Source: an uncultured Archangium sp.
GTDB taxonomy: Bacteria > Myxococcota > Myxococcia > Myxococcales > Myxococcaceae
Assembly (NCBI GenBank): GCA_903905455.1
Contig: CAIVGN010000142.1
Span: forward strand, 1-64,000
Direction of reading: 5' to 3'
Length of the DNA stretch: 64,000 nt
How positions within the stretch are numbered: position 1 is the first letter of the stretch; the number at the start of each line of letters is the position of its first letter. Below, one piece after another: positions 32,574 through 41,057 of the stretch. The notes below the pieces were generated by a model. It saw nothing but the letters and a program-made list of their open reading frames with translations, was not told the DNA's origin and searched no databases. Made by a program: the position numbers and the translations under genes.

Positions 32574-35072
32574 CTACGGCGTCGCGGCCGGGGGCGGACC
32601 CCGGCGCAGGAGCGGCGCGAGGAACCGCTCGGTCCGCGCCGGCCGCGTCGCCTGGTCGGTGAAGGAGAGCAGCCGCTCGAGCACGAAGCGCTGGTGCTGG
32701 AGCTTCTCGAGGTTGTACCGGGGCGACTCGAACTCGAGGTGCCGGTTGCCGTCGGTGTTGAGCGGCACCCGTTCCCGCTCGACGGCCTCGGCCAGGCGGG
32801 TGACGTCGCCTTCGTCCAGCAGCAGCGCGTCGTGCAGGTTGCCGAGCGTGAGGCCGGTCTGCCGGGCCACGATGGCCAGCAGGGGCGCCATCTTCGGCGC
32901 CGCGGCCACGTCGGCCATGGCCACCGGGTCGATGGCCAGGGGCTCGTCGGCGGCGACGATGCACCCCTGGGCGCCGAGCTTCCACACCGTGACGTGGCGG
33001 AACTCCGCGCGCACGGTGGCGATGACGCTCATCACCTCTTCGGGCGAGGCATGGTGCAGCTGGACCCACTGCTGGAGCACGCCGTGCGGCGCGAGTCGCG
33101 AGCGCGCCAGCCGGTAGAACTCGCGGCTGTAGAGGTTGGAGGCCCCGGCGAACCAGATCGACGTGACCTCCATGCCGATGAGGTCGTAGCGCTGGCGCGT
33201 GCGGAGCAGGAAGTTGCGACCGTCCTCGAGGAACAGCGAGACCCCGGGCGCCTCGAGCACGTGGCCGTTGACGTCGTCGAACTGCTCCCGCGCGGCCGCG
33301 ATCATGCCGGGGGAGAGCTCGGCCACGTCGAGGCGCTCGAAGCCCGCCGCCTTGACCACCAGCGCGCTCTGGCCGGTGCCCAGCCCGATCCACATCGCGC
33401 GGGCGCGGGCCGCCCGGAGCACGCTGGGCACGAGGCCAAAGGAGATCTGCGAGGAGAGCTCGCCGGCGTTGTTCCCCTGGAACTTGCCGTTGGTCAGCAG
33501 GGTCTTCACCGCGCCGCCGGGGGTCTGCCGCTCCACGACGGTGGTGATGCCGCCGGCGGCGTCTTCGAACCACGACAGCAGCCGCGAGTCCTCCGACACG
33601 AAGGAGCGCCGGAAGTAGACGTTGGTGCCCGCGGTGAGATCGAGGCGATTCCAGGGCGGCGGGAGCACCGCCAGCGCGCCGACGCCGAGGAGCGAGGCCA
33701 CGGCCGCCGGCAGCGCGAAGCGGGGCAACGCGCTGGGCCCGGCAAAGCGCGCCGTGAGGACCACGAGGCCCAGGGCGAACAGCGCGGGCATGGCGCCGAG
33801 CGCGCGGAGCGTCGACTCCGAGCCGAACCGGGGCAACAGCCAGAACGCCGCGGCCAGGGCGCCGAGCACGCTGCCCACGGCGTTGGCCGCGCCCAGCCAC
33901 CCCGCGGCGCGCGCCCGGCCCAGGTGGGGGAACAGCGGGGAGCGCAGCAGCGAGGGGTAGATGGTGCCCAGGGCGATGCTGGGCACGAGGATCAGCCGCA
34001 CCGCGAGCAGGAAGCGCAGCACCTCCCCGGTCCAGAAGGTGTCGACGTCCTCGCCGTATTCCAGCAGCCACAGCGGCGCGCTGTCCCAGGCGCCACCGGC
34101 GATGAGCACGCTCACCGAGCAGACGACGAGCAGGCCGGGCAGCGCGAGGGCCGCGTGCCCCCGGCCGTCGCGGGGGAAGACCGAAGCGCCGAGGCCTCCG
34201 AGGAAGAGCCCCAGGAGCACCATCGTGAGCATCATCGCGAAGGCGTACACCGACATGCCCAGGGTGACGCCGATGAGGTGAATCCACATCACCTCGAGCG
34301 CGAAGACCATGAAGCCCGACGCGCCCGCCAACGGCAGCAGCAGGGGCATGCCCGCCTCGCGCAGCAACCGGCCCAGGGGCCGTGCGTCTTCGGGCGCCGC
34401 CGCGGTGCCCACGACCGGGGCGGGGGTCAGCTGCCGGGCCAGGCGCAGGGCGACGAGCCCGATGAGCAACTGCAGGGCGCCGAAGCCAGCGAGGGTGCCG
34501 GTGAGGCCGAACCGGGGGAAGAGCACGTAGGGCCCGGCGAAGGCGGCGAGCGTCGCGCCGAGGAGATTCACCGCGTAGAGCCGCGTCATGGCGCGGGGCA
34601 CTTCGCGCCGGGCCTCCTCGTCGCCACCCGCCTCAGCCTCGAGGGCGCCGCACACCGCCGGGTAGCTGGCGCCCATGGCGAGGGTGGGCGGAAGGATCCA
34701 CAGGGCGGACACCGCGAGGCGCGCGACGAACACCGCCTCCGGGGCATCACCCGCCAGCTGCACCAGCACGCTCGAGAGCGTCTGCACCTCGGCGAACGAA
34801 CCCGCGAGGAAGATGGCCAGCAACCCCACCGCGGCCTCGAGGAAGCCGTACAGCGAGAGCGGGGAACGAAACCGCGTCGCCCAGCGACCGTAGGCGGCGC
34901 CACCGAGGCTCAGGCCGGCGAAGTACGCGGCGAGCACCAGGGCGCCCGCGGGCGTCGAGGCGCCGACCACCGTGCTCAGCAGCTTCTCGAAGGTCTGCTC
35001 GACGATGAGCGCGGTGGCTCCGGTCACGAAGAAGAGACCGGCGATCTTTGGCAACAGCGGCCGAACAGCCAC
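32574..35072 (-). CDS. Multi-pass membrane protein fused to spermidine-synthase-like domain
   Basis: About 832 residues. Roughly 14 hydrophobic segments fill residues 10-480. A Rossmann methyltransferase-like domain follows (about 490-720), with IGLGTGQSA as the nucleotide-binding loop and EVTSIWFAGASNLYSREFY in place of the usual polyamine-synthase acidic motif. Fused transporter/SpeE-like proteins are common in proteobacteria; true spermidine synthesis is doubtful because the catalytic Asp region differs. The GTG at 35072 has CGGAGG five bases upstream; a GTG at 35078 would overlap that site. It may modify and move a small molecule at the membrane. The ABC exporter lies downstream. Confidence 0.85.
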   Translation of the reverse strand: MAVRPLLPKIAGLFFVTGATALIVEQTFEKLLSTVVGASTPAGALVLAAYFAGLSLGGAAYGRWATRFRSPLSLYGFLEAAVGLLAIFLAGSFAEVQTLSSVLVQLAGDAPEAVFVARLAVSALWILPPTLAMGASYPAVCGALEAEAGGDEEARREVPRAMTRLYAVNLLGATLAAFAGPYVLFPRFGLTGTLAGFGALQLLIGLVALRLARQLTPAPVVGTAAAPEDARPLGRLLREAGMPLLLPLAGASGFMVFALEVMWIHLIGVTLGMSVYAFAMMLTMVLLGLFLGGLGASVFPRDGRGHAALALPGLLVVCSVSVLIAGGAWDSAPLWLLEYGEDVDTFWTGEVLRFLLAVRLILVPSIALGTIYPSLLRSPLFPHLGRARAAGWLGAANAVGSVLGALAAAFWLLPRFGSESTLRALGAMPALFALGLVVLTARFAGPSALPRFALPAAVASLLGVGALAVLPPPWNRLDLTAGTNVYFRRSFVSEDSRLLSWFEDAAGGITTVVERQTPGGAVKTLLTNGKFQGNNAGELSSQISFGLVPSVLRAARARAMWIGLGTGQSALVVKAAGFERLDVAELSPGMIAAAREQFDDVNGHVLEAPGVSLFLEDGRNFLLRTRQRYDLIGMEVTSIWFAGASNLYSREFYRLARSRLAPHGVLQQWVQLHHASPEEVMSVIATVRAEFRHVTVWKLGAQGCIVAADEPLAIDPVAMADVAAAPKMAPLLAIVARQTGLTLGNLHDALLLDEGDVTRLAEAVERERVPLNTDGNRHLEFESPRYNLEKLQHQRFVLERLLSFTDQATRPARTERFLAPLLRRGPPPAATP

Positions 35073-35094
35073 GAACACCTCCGGCCGGCACCCT

Positions 35095-35120
35095 AAAACG
35101 AAAATCCCCGCGCAGCCGGG
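35095..35120 (-). terminator. Weak intrinsic terminator
   Basis: On the minus strand CCCG and CGGG pair around a six-base loop and are followed by GATTTTCGTTTT. It lies between the end of the ABC-associated protein (stop 35122) and the start of the spermidine-synthase-like gene. The stem is only four pairs, so termination may be partial. Confidence 0.35.
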
Positions 35121-35121
35121 C

Positions 35122-36195
35122 TCAGTGCCGCCGCTTGCGATCGTCGATGCACTTGCGGAAGGTCCTGGCCATGTACTCGTAGGGAAGGCCCGCCTCGAGC
35201 CGGAACCCGCCCGCGCCCCCGGCCGCGCGGACCCGGGCGAGATCGAGGATGTCGGCCTCGTCGGTCTTGCCCTCGGCCTGCGCCCTCATGCGGCCCAGCG
35301 ACAAGGCGCTCCCCAGCGCGCGGCGCAGGTCTTCGGAAGCCTGGCCGTCGGTGGGCTGCACGTCCGCCACCATGCCCACGTCGTGCGAGACGTCCATGTG
35401 GACCTGCACCGACTTCGCCGACCTTTCGAGAAGCTCCGCCAGCCGCGGGTCCTCGTCGCCGACGAGCGTCGAGAGCGCCTGCGCGGTGAGCACCCCGTAC
35501 ACCTCTCCGTAGGCCATGGAGTCATCGACCACCGGCGTGCCCCGGGGCCCGGTGCCGTCGAGCCGGTCGAGGATCACCTTCTGCGACGCCTCGTCACCAC
35601 CGGCGATGAACATCTGGCCGCCCCAGGTGGCGAAGCTGCCGAGGCCTCCGTCGCGCAGGGGTACCTCGATGAGCTCGCCGTTCTGGCCATAGCCCCTGGC
35701 CACCGCGTTGCCGGGCACGAAGCGCTTCCACTGCGCGTTCTTGAAGTTCCCGGTCATCACCAGGGCGTCGTCGATCATCGCCACGCGATCGATGGCGGCG
35801 GTGGGGTCGAGGCCCGCGTCGCGCAACTCGCCGAGCAGGCCGTCGGCGTCGCCGAACAGGCACTCGGTCATCAGCCCGCCGATCTCCGAGTTGATGATCG
35901 CGTTGAACTCGGCGACCACCGCGCCGGTCTCGACCGCGCTGGGCATCATCGCCAGCACCGGGTCCCGGGGCCGCGTGGGCTGCGCCGGGCCGGCATCGGG
36001 AACGGGGGGCGGGAGCCAGGTGCGACGCTCCTCGGCGCGCTGCTGCTCGCCGGGGTTCATGCGCGTGGGCAGGCGCACCGGGGGCAGCGGGTCGCGATCG
36101 GGCGGCTCGGCGCCACGCATCAACCACGCCCCCGCGCCCAGCAGCAGCACGGCGACGACCAGCCACACCCACGGGGTTCGCTGCTTGCGGGGCAT
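35122..36195 (-). CDS. ABC-2 cassette associated protein with one membrane helix
   Basis: A 357-residue protein. One membrane helix (about 9-26, VWLVVAVLLLGAGAWLM) is followed by a Pro-rich linker and a large, probably periplasmic, domain (about 75-340) with no motif I recognise. It overlaps the permease stop by one base (TGATG), so it belongs to the two-component ABC transporter encoded upstream and may be its periplasmic partner. There is one cysteine in the core (MTECLFGD) and one near the C-terminus. Function not known. Confidence 0.65.
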   Translation of the reverse strand: MPRKQRTPWVWLVVAVLLLGAGAWLMRGAEPPDRDPLPPVRLPTRMNPGEQQRAEERRTWLPPPVPDAGPAQPTRPRDPVLAMMPSAVETGAVVAEFNAIINSEIGGLMTECLFGDADGLLGELRDAGLDPTAAIDRVAMIDDALVMTGNFKNAQWKRFVPGNAVARGYGQNGELIEVPLRDGGLGSFATWGGQMFIAGGDEASQKVILDRLDGTGPRGTPVVDDSMAYGEVYGVLTAQALSTLVGDEDPRLAELLERSAKSVQVHMDVSHDVGMVADVQPTDGQASEDLRRALGSALSLGRMRAQAEGKTDEADILDLARVRAAGGAGGFRLEAGLPYEYMARTFRKCIDDRKRRH

Positions 36196-37027
36196 CAGAA
36201 GTCCTTGTTCTCGAAGCGCCAGGCGGCCACCGACAGCAGCGCCGCGCTGAAGATGAAGCAGCCCGCGAGCAGCCGGGCGAGCATGTCGCCATCGACGGGC
36301 TCGGAGGCCGCCAGGTCGGCGCTCAAGATGGCGAGCGTGCCGAGCCGGGGAATGGGCAGCATCACCCACGAGAAGAGCGTTCTCCCCAGGCCCGGGTTCA
36401 TGGCCACGGAGATCGACTCGCGGAAGCTGGCGATGATGCCCAGGATCAACGTGGTGATGCCCAGCGCCCCCGAGAGCGCCGCGCTGCGCGCGAAGAAGTT
36501 GCTGGTGAGCATCACCGCGTACAGCGCGCAGAAGCCCACCCACCCCACCGCGCTGCCGACCAGCAACTGGCCGTCCCACACGCCGGTCTTCACGCCGAGC
36601 AGCACCGTGAGCCCGGCCGCGCCGTAGAGCGTGCCCAGGGCCGCGAGCGTCACCACGCCGAGGAAGGTGCCGAAGAGCAACTGCCAGCGCGCCACCGGCA
36701 ACGAGAGCAGGTGCTCGATGCGCCCGGGCGCGAGCAACTCGGGGGCGAAGTCGCTGCAGGCGACGGCCAGGAAGCACGCGCCTCCGTAGAAGCTCACGTA
36801 GGCGGTGCCCATGTAGAGCGCGCCCAGCACGCGGTGGGTGGAGACGATGTCCTTGAGGAAGATGGAGCCGAAGAGCTTCGAGCCGGCGATGGCCCCGTCG
36901 ACCACGTCGAGCTGCAGCGAGAACCCGAGCACCACCAGCACCAGGGTGATGCCCCCGAAGAGCGCGAGGAACCACTTGCGGCGCGCGGCCTCGAGCAGCA
37001 GGTCGAAGGCGATGCGCAGGAGCTGTC

Positions 37028-37031
<4 letters not shown>
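36195..37031 (-). CDS. ABC-2 type permease
   Basis: A 278-residue protein with six to seven membrane segments, typical of ABC-2 permeases (GRIEHLLSLPVARWQLLFGTFLG). The ATG at 37031 overlaps the ATPase stop as ATGA. Together with the ATPase it forms an exporter. It is about half the size of the permeases at 9075-11935 and not obviously related to them. Substrate unknown. Confidence 0.85.
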
Positions 37032-37927
<896 letters not shown>

Positions 37928-38063
37928 GGGCCCGGGGACTCTACGTGGCTGGAGGGAGGAAGCGCAGCGCGTGAGAACCCGCAAGGACCTTCCCGGCCAC
38001 GCCCGGGTGTGCAAATGAACGGGGGGCCATGAACCCGCGCTTCGACCTGGAGAGACGCACCTC

Positions 38064-38696
38064 ATGAGCCTCCTCGAGAAAGCCTGGGCGAAGCTGCGAC
38101 GCGACCTGCAGTCGGGGCTGCCCCCGTCCGAATTGATCACCAAGAGCGCCCGCTTCGCGCAGGAGCTCGCCACCTCGAAGCTCTACCTGCGCGGGGTCGA
38201 CGAGGTCGGCGCCGGGGTGCGCACGCTGGGCAGGCCGCACGTGGACAACCGCGGCTTCATGTCCATCGGCGCGCACACCAACATCCGCAGCACGCGGGTG
38301 CCGGTGGAGCTGGTGACCGAGCCGGGTGCGCGGCTGATCATCGGCCCCGACACCTTCATCAACTACGGCGCCTCGCTGGGGTGCACCGCCTCGATCCAGA
38401 TCGGCGCGCGCTGCCTGGTGGGCCCGTACGTGATGATCATCGACTCCGCGTTCCACGAGCTGCTCGACCGCTCGAAGCGCCCCGCCTCGCAGCCGGTGAT
38501 CATCGAAGACGACGTGTGGCTGGGCGCGAAGGTCAGCGTGATGCCCGGGGTCACCATCGGTCGCGGCGCGGTGGTGGGCACGGCGAGCGTGGTGACCAAG
38601 GACATTCCCCCCTTCTCGGTGGTGGCCGGGGTGCCTGCGCGGGTGGTGCGCACCCTCGACGCCTCGCAGTTCGTCGCCGCGCGCGCGCAGGACTGA
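38064..38696 (+). CDS. Hexapeptide-repeat acyltransferase
   Basis: A 210-residue protein. Residues 65-200 form a left-handed beta helix of the maltose/galactoside acetyltransferase type (INYGASLGCTASIQIGARC, VIIEDDVWLGAKVSVMPGVT, VVTKDIPPFSVVAGVPARVV). It would acetylate a sugar or glycan; the probable active-site His is in DSAFHEL. GGAGAG precedes the ATG. A glycosyltransferase follows 23 bases downstream, so the pair probably decorates a surface polysaccharide. Confidence 0.9.
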   Translation: MSLLEKAWAKLRRDLQSGLPPSELITKSARFAQELATSKLYLRGVDEVGAGVRTLGRPHVDNRGFMSIGAHTNIRSTRVPVELVTEPGARLIIGPDTFINYGASLGCTASIQIGARCLVGPYVMIIDSAFHELLDRSKRPASQPVIIEDDVWLGAKVSVMPGVTIGRGAVVGTASVVTKDIPPFSVVAGVPARVVRTLDASQFVAARAQD

Positions 38697-38719
38697 CGCG
38701 CCGGCCCCTGGAGCTCGAC

Positions 38720-39838
38720 ATGGACTTCAAGAACGTCAACGCCTCGCTTCGTGCGGCCGGTGAGCGGGTGGTGCGCCGCCCCCTGCAGCGCGCGCTGCAG
38801 CAGGGCTACTACGCCACCCCGCTCGACTTCGATCGCGACCGGGTGGTGATGCTCTTCTACGAAGACTTCGATCAAGACCGCATGGTGCGCGGCGATCGCC
38901 ACGCGATCCGCTTCGCCCGGCAACTGGTGCACCTGGTGCGCCACGGCCAGAAGACCACCGGGTTCCGCGTGGCCTACGAGGCGCTGGCGCGCTCGCTGCG
39001 CCTGGCCGGGTACACCGTCGTCGAGAACGACTACGCGCTGGCCCGCGCGAACCCCACCTACCCCATCGGCGTCTCGGGCTACCCGCACGTGCTCACGAAC
39101 TGGTCGCTGCCCAACCCGACCGTCATCGGGCCCGGGCTCTACGATCACCCCTCGCAGCGGCCCGAGCTGATGAACGATCGCCGCTTCGTCAGCTACATCG
39201 CCCACTCGAAGTGGGTGCAGGACCTCTTCGGCGCCACCTACAAGGACGCCTGCCGCATCTGGTTCGCGGGCATCGACATGGACCAGTGGCCCGACCTCTC
39301 GGCCCAGCCCAAGGATCTCGACTTCATCGTCTACGACAAGATCCACTGGAACCAGGAGCAGGTGCGCTCCGAGCTCCGCTGGCCGCTGGAGGCGGAGCTG
39401 AAGCGCCGCGGGCTCAGCTCGGCCACGCTCGTCTACAAGCGCTACGATCACGCCGAGTACCGGGCGCTGCTGGGCCGCACGCGGGGGATGATCTTCCTCT
39501 CCGAGCACGAGACCCAGGGCCTCGCGTACCAGGAGGCCATGTCCACCAACGTGCCCATCCTCGCGTGGGACCCCGGATTCTGGCACGACCCGGTGCGCTT
39601 CAAATACGGCGCGGAGCACGTGGCCACCAGCTCGGTGCCCTTCTTCAAGGACGGCGTCACCGGGGAGCGCTTCCGCGACGCGGTCGGCATGCGGCCCGCG
39701 CTCGATCGCTTCCTCGCGGGCCGCGCCGGGTACACGCCGCGCGCCTTCGTGCGCGAGGAACTCTCGCTCCAGCGCTCGGCAGAGACGTACCTCGCGCTCT
39801 ACCGGGAAGCGCTGCAGCGCGGTCTCTCGCCCTCATGA
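38720..39838 (+). CDS. Glycosyltransferase
   Basis: A 372-residue protein. The C-terminal half has the glycosyltransferase GT-B pattern FLSEHETQGLAYQEAMSTNVPILAWD (about 260-285), which binds the nucleotide-sugar. The N-terminal half begins MDFKNVNASLRAAGERV and contains VVMLFYEDFDQD. The ATG at 38720 has CTGGAG upstream. It follows an acetyltransferase on the same strand, so it probably acts in surface glycan synthesis. Sugar and acceptor unknown. Which GT family it belongs to (GT4-like by the E-x7-E pattern) needs a search. Confidence 0.85.
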   Translation: MDFKNVNASLRAAGERVVRRPLQRALQQGYYATPLDFDRDRVVMLFYEDFDQDRMVRGDRHAIRFARQLVHLVRHGQKTTGFRVAYEALARSLRLAGYTVVENDYALARANPTYPIGVSGYPHVLTNWSLPNPTVIGPGLYDHPSQRPELMNDRRFVSYIAHSKWVQDLFGATYKDACRIWFAGIDMDQWPDLSAQPKDLDFIVYDKIHWNQEQVRSELRWPLEAELKRRGLSSATLVYKRYDHAEYRALLGRTRGMIFLSEHETQGLAYQEAMSTNVPILAWDPGFWHDPVRFKYGAEHVATSSVPFFKDGVTGERFRDAVGMRPALDRFLAGRAGYTPRAFVREELSLQRSAETYLALYREALQRGLSPS

Positions 39839-39890
39839 CGAGGCGAACGGTGTCGGGCCCGCGCGTCGGGGACCGACGCCTTCGCGGCGT

Positions 39891-40229
39891 TCATCGCACG
39901 GTGTAGTGCCGGAGCAGCAGCCCGCCCAGCCCGATGGCGACGGTCACGAACGCGGTCCGAGCGATGCTCTGCGAAGGCGACCGACCGCGACCGAACCTCC
40001 ACAGGAAGCCGCGACCGCGGGGGAAGCGGACCGCGTACAACTGCCAAAGCAGGGGCACTCCGGGGAAGGCCATCGTGGCGAAGGGGCCCAGGAGTTCAAT
40101 CGCCACCACCGGCAGGATGATGCACGAGCCGAGCACCAGCAGCCCGAAGGCAATCCTCCCGAGGGAAAAGCCCGTGTGCTGGTCGAGCGCGGCGAGGTCG
40201 GCTTCGCGGGTCCGGTCTATCGAGAACAA
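39891..40229 (-). CDS. Small membrane protein, hypothetical
   Basis: A 112-residue frame with two to three membrane segments (IAFGLLVLGSCIILPVVAIELLG and TAFVTVAIGLGGLLL). The start would be a TTG at 40229 with AGAAGG upstream. No family recognised. It sits in a poorly coding region between the glycosyltransferase and an apparently broken gene, so it may be a remnant. Confidence 0.4.
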   Translation of the reverse strand: MFSIDRTREADLAALDQHTGFSLGRIAFGLLVLGSCIILPVVAIELLGPFATMAFPGVPLLWQLYAVRFPRGRGFLWRFGRGRSPSQSIARTAFVTVAIGLGGLLLRHYTVR

Positions 40230-40392
40230 GCCAGCCTTCTACCACTGTGCTCACCAACTTTGCGCGGCCCCCAGGGGGACCCCAGCGGCGACCCCGCTCA
40301 CGCGAGGCAGCGCTCGCCACAGCACAGGCCCCCGCACCGCGCGCTGGACGAGGCCTTGAATTCCCTCGTGATCGACGAGAGCCGTGCCATAG

Positions 40393-40870
40393 ATCGGAAG
40401 CGCGTATCCGAACCGCTACCGGCTGGCGGAGTCGACCGCCCACGTGCTGGCGCTGCTCGAGCGTCGGCGCGAGGGCTACCCCGAGTGGAACGCGGACGCC
40501 GAAGCGCAACTCATCCAGGTCGCCACCGAGGCGCTGGCGGAGGCGGGCCGCCAGTTCGCGGAGATCGCCGACGACCGGCCGTACTGGAGCCAGGTCGAGC
40601 AGACCGAGCTCACCGCCGTGCTGCCCAGATACTTCGTGGCGGCCCGTGCGGAGCACGAGCTGGAACGAAACAAGTACAACCTCTGGCGCGGGGGCGACTT
40701 CATCTCCCGGGTGGCCTACGCCGGGGCCGGGCTGCTGGGCGCGGCGATCGTGTGGCGCACCGCCATCCCCGACTTCCTCGAACCGCTCCCGCTCGCCTTC
40801 TTCATCGGCGGCCCGCTGCTGCCTGAGCTCCAGGTCTGGTTTGCAAAGCGCCGCTACCGGCGGACGAACG
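40393..40870 (+). pseudogene. Probable broken membrane-protein gene
   Basis: A frame with gene-like composition starts right after an in-frame TAG at 40390 and has no good start codon (first GTG 40444). It reads AYPNRYRLAEST, EYPEW-type charged helices and then two membrane segments (VAYAGAGLLGAAIVWR, PLAFFIGGPLLPEL). The beginning VIDESRAIDRK occurs in another frame from GTG 40368, and after about 40870 the gene-like signal moves to a third frame. This pattern fits one gene broken by two frameshifts; sequencing error is an alternative. The segment 40230-40392 holds nothing else that I can support. Confidence 0.4.
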
Positions 40871-41011
40871 ATGGTGAAGCTGAAGATCGCCGAGGCCATG
40901 AAGGGGAAACGCATCCTCATGGTCCCGGCCAGGGGCGCGAACATCCAGACGCTCGACATCAACCAGCTCGTGGGGAAGATCGCCGCGGACAAGGCTGGCG
41001 TCTCCCGGTAG
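40871..41011 (+). CDS. Short frame, possible C-terminus of the broken gene
   Basis: A 46-residue frame from ATG 40871 (MVKLKIAEAMKGKRILMVPA, then LDINQLVGKIAADKAG). Composition is gene-like and Lys-rich, unlike the preceding frame. It overlaps the presumed end of the membrane-protein frame. It may be a small gene of its own or the displaced end of that gene. No family recognised. Confidence 0.4.
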   Translation: MVKLKIAEAMKGKRILMVPARGANIQTLDINQLVGKIAADKAGVSR

Positions 41012-41057
41012 CGAAGGGCGGGCAGGCGGTCCCTCGCCCCTGCAGGGGCGACAGCCG

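Noticed and set aside
32307-35096. Long plus-strand open frame opposite the ABC exporter and the spermidine-synthase-like gene
   Set aside because: Same shadow pattern: Arg/Gly/His/Gln-rich text with no motif, opposite genes with full motifs.
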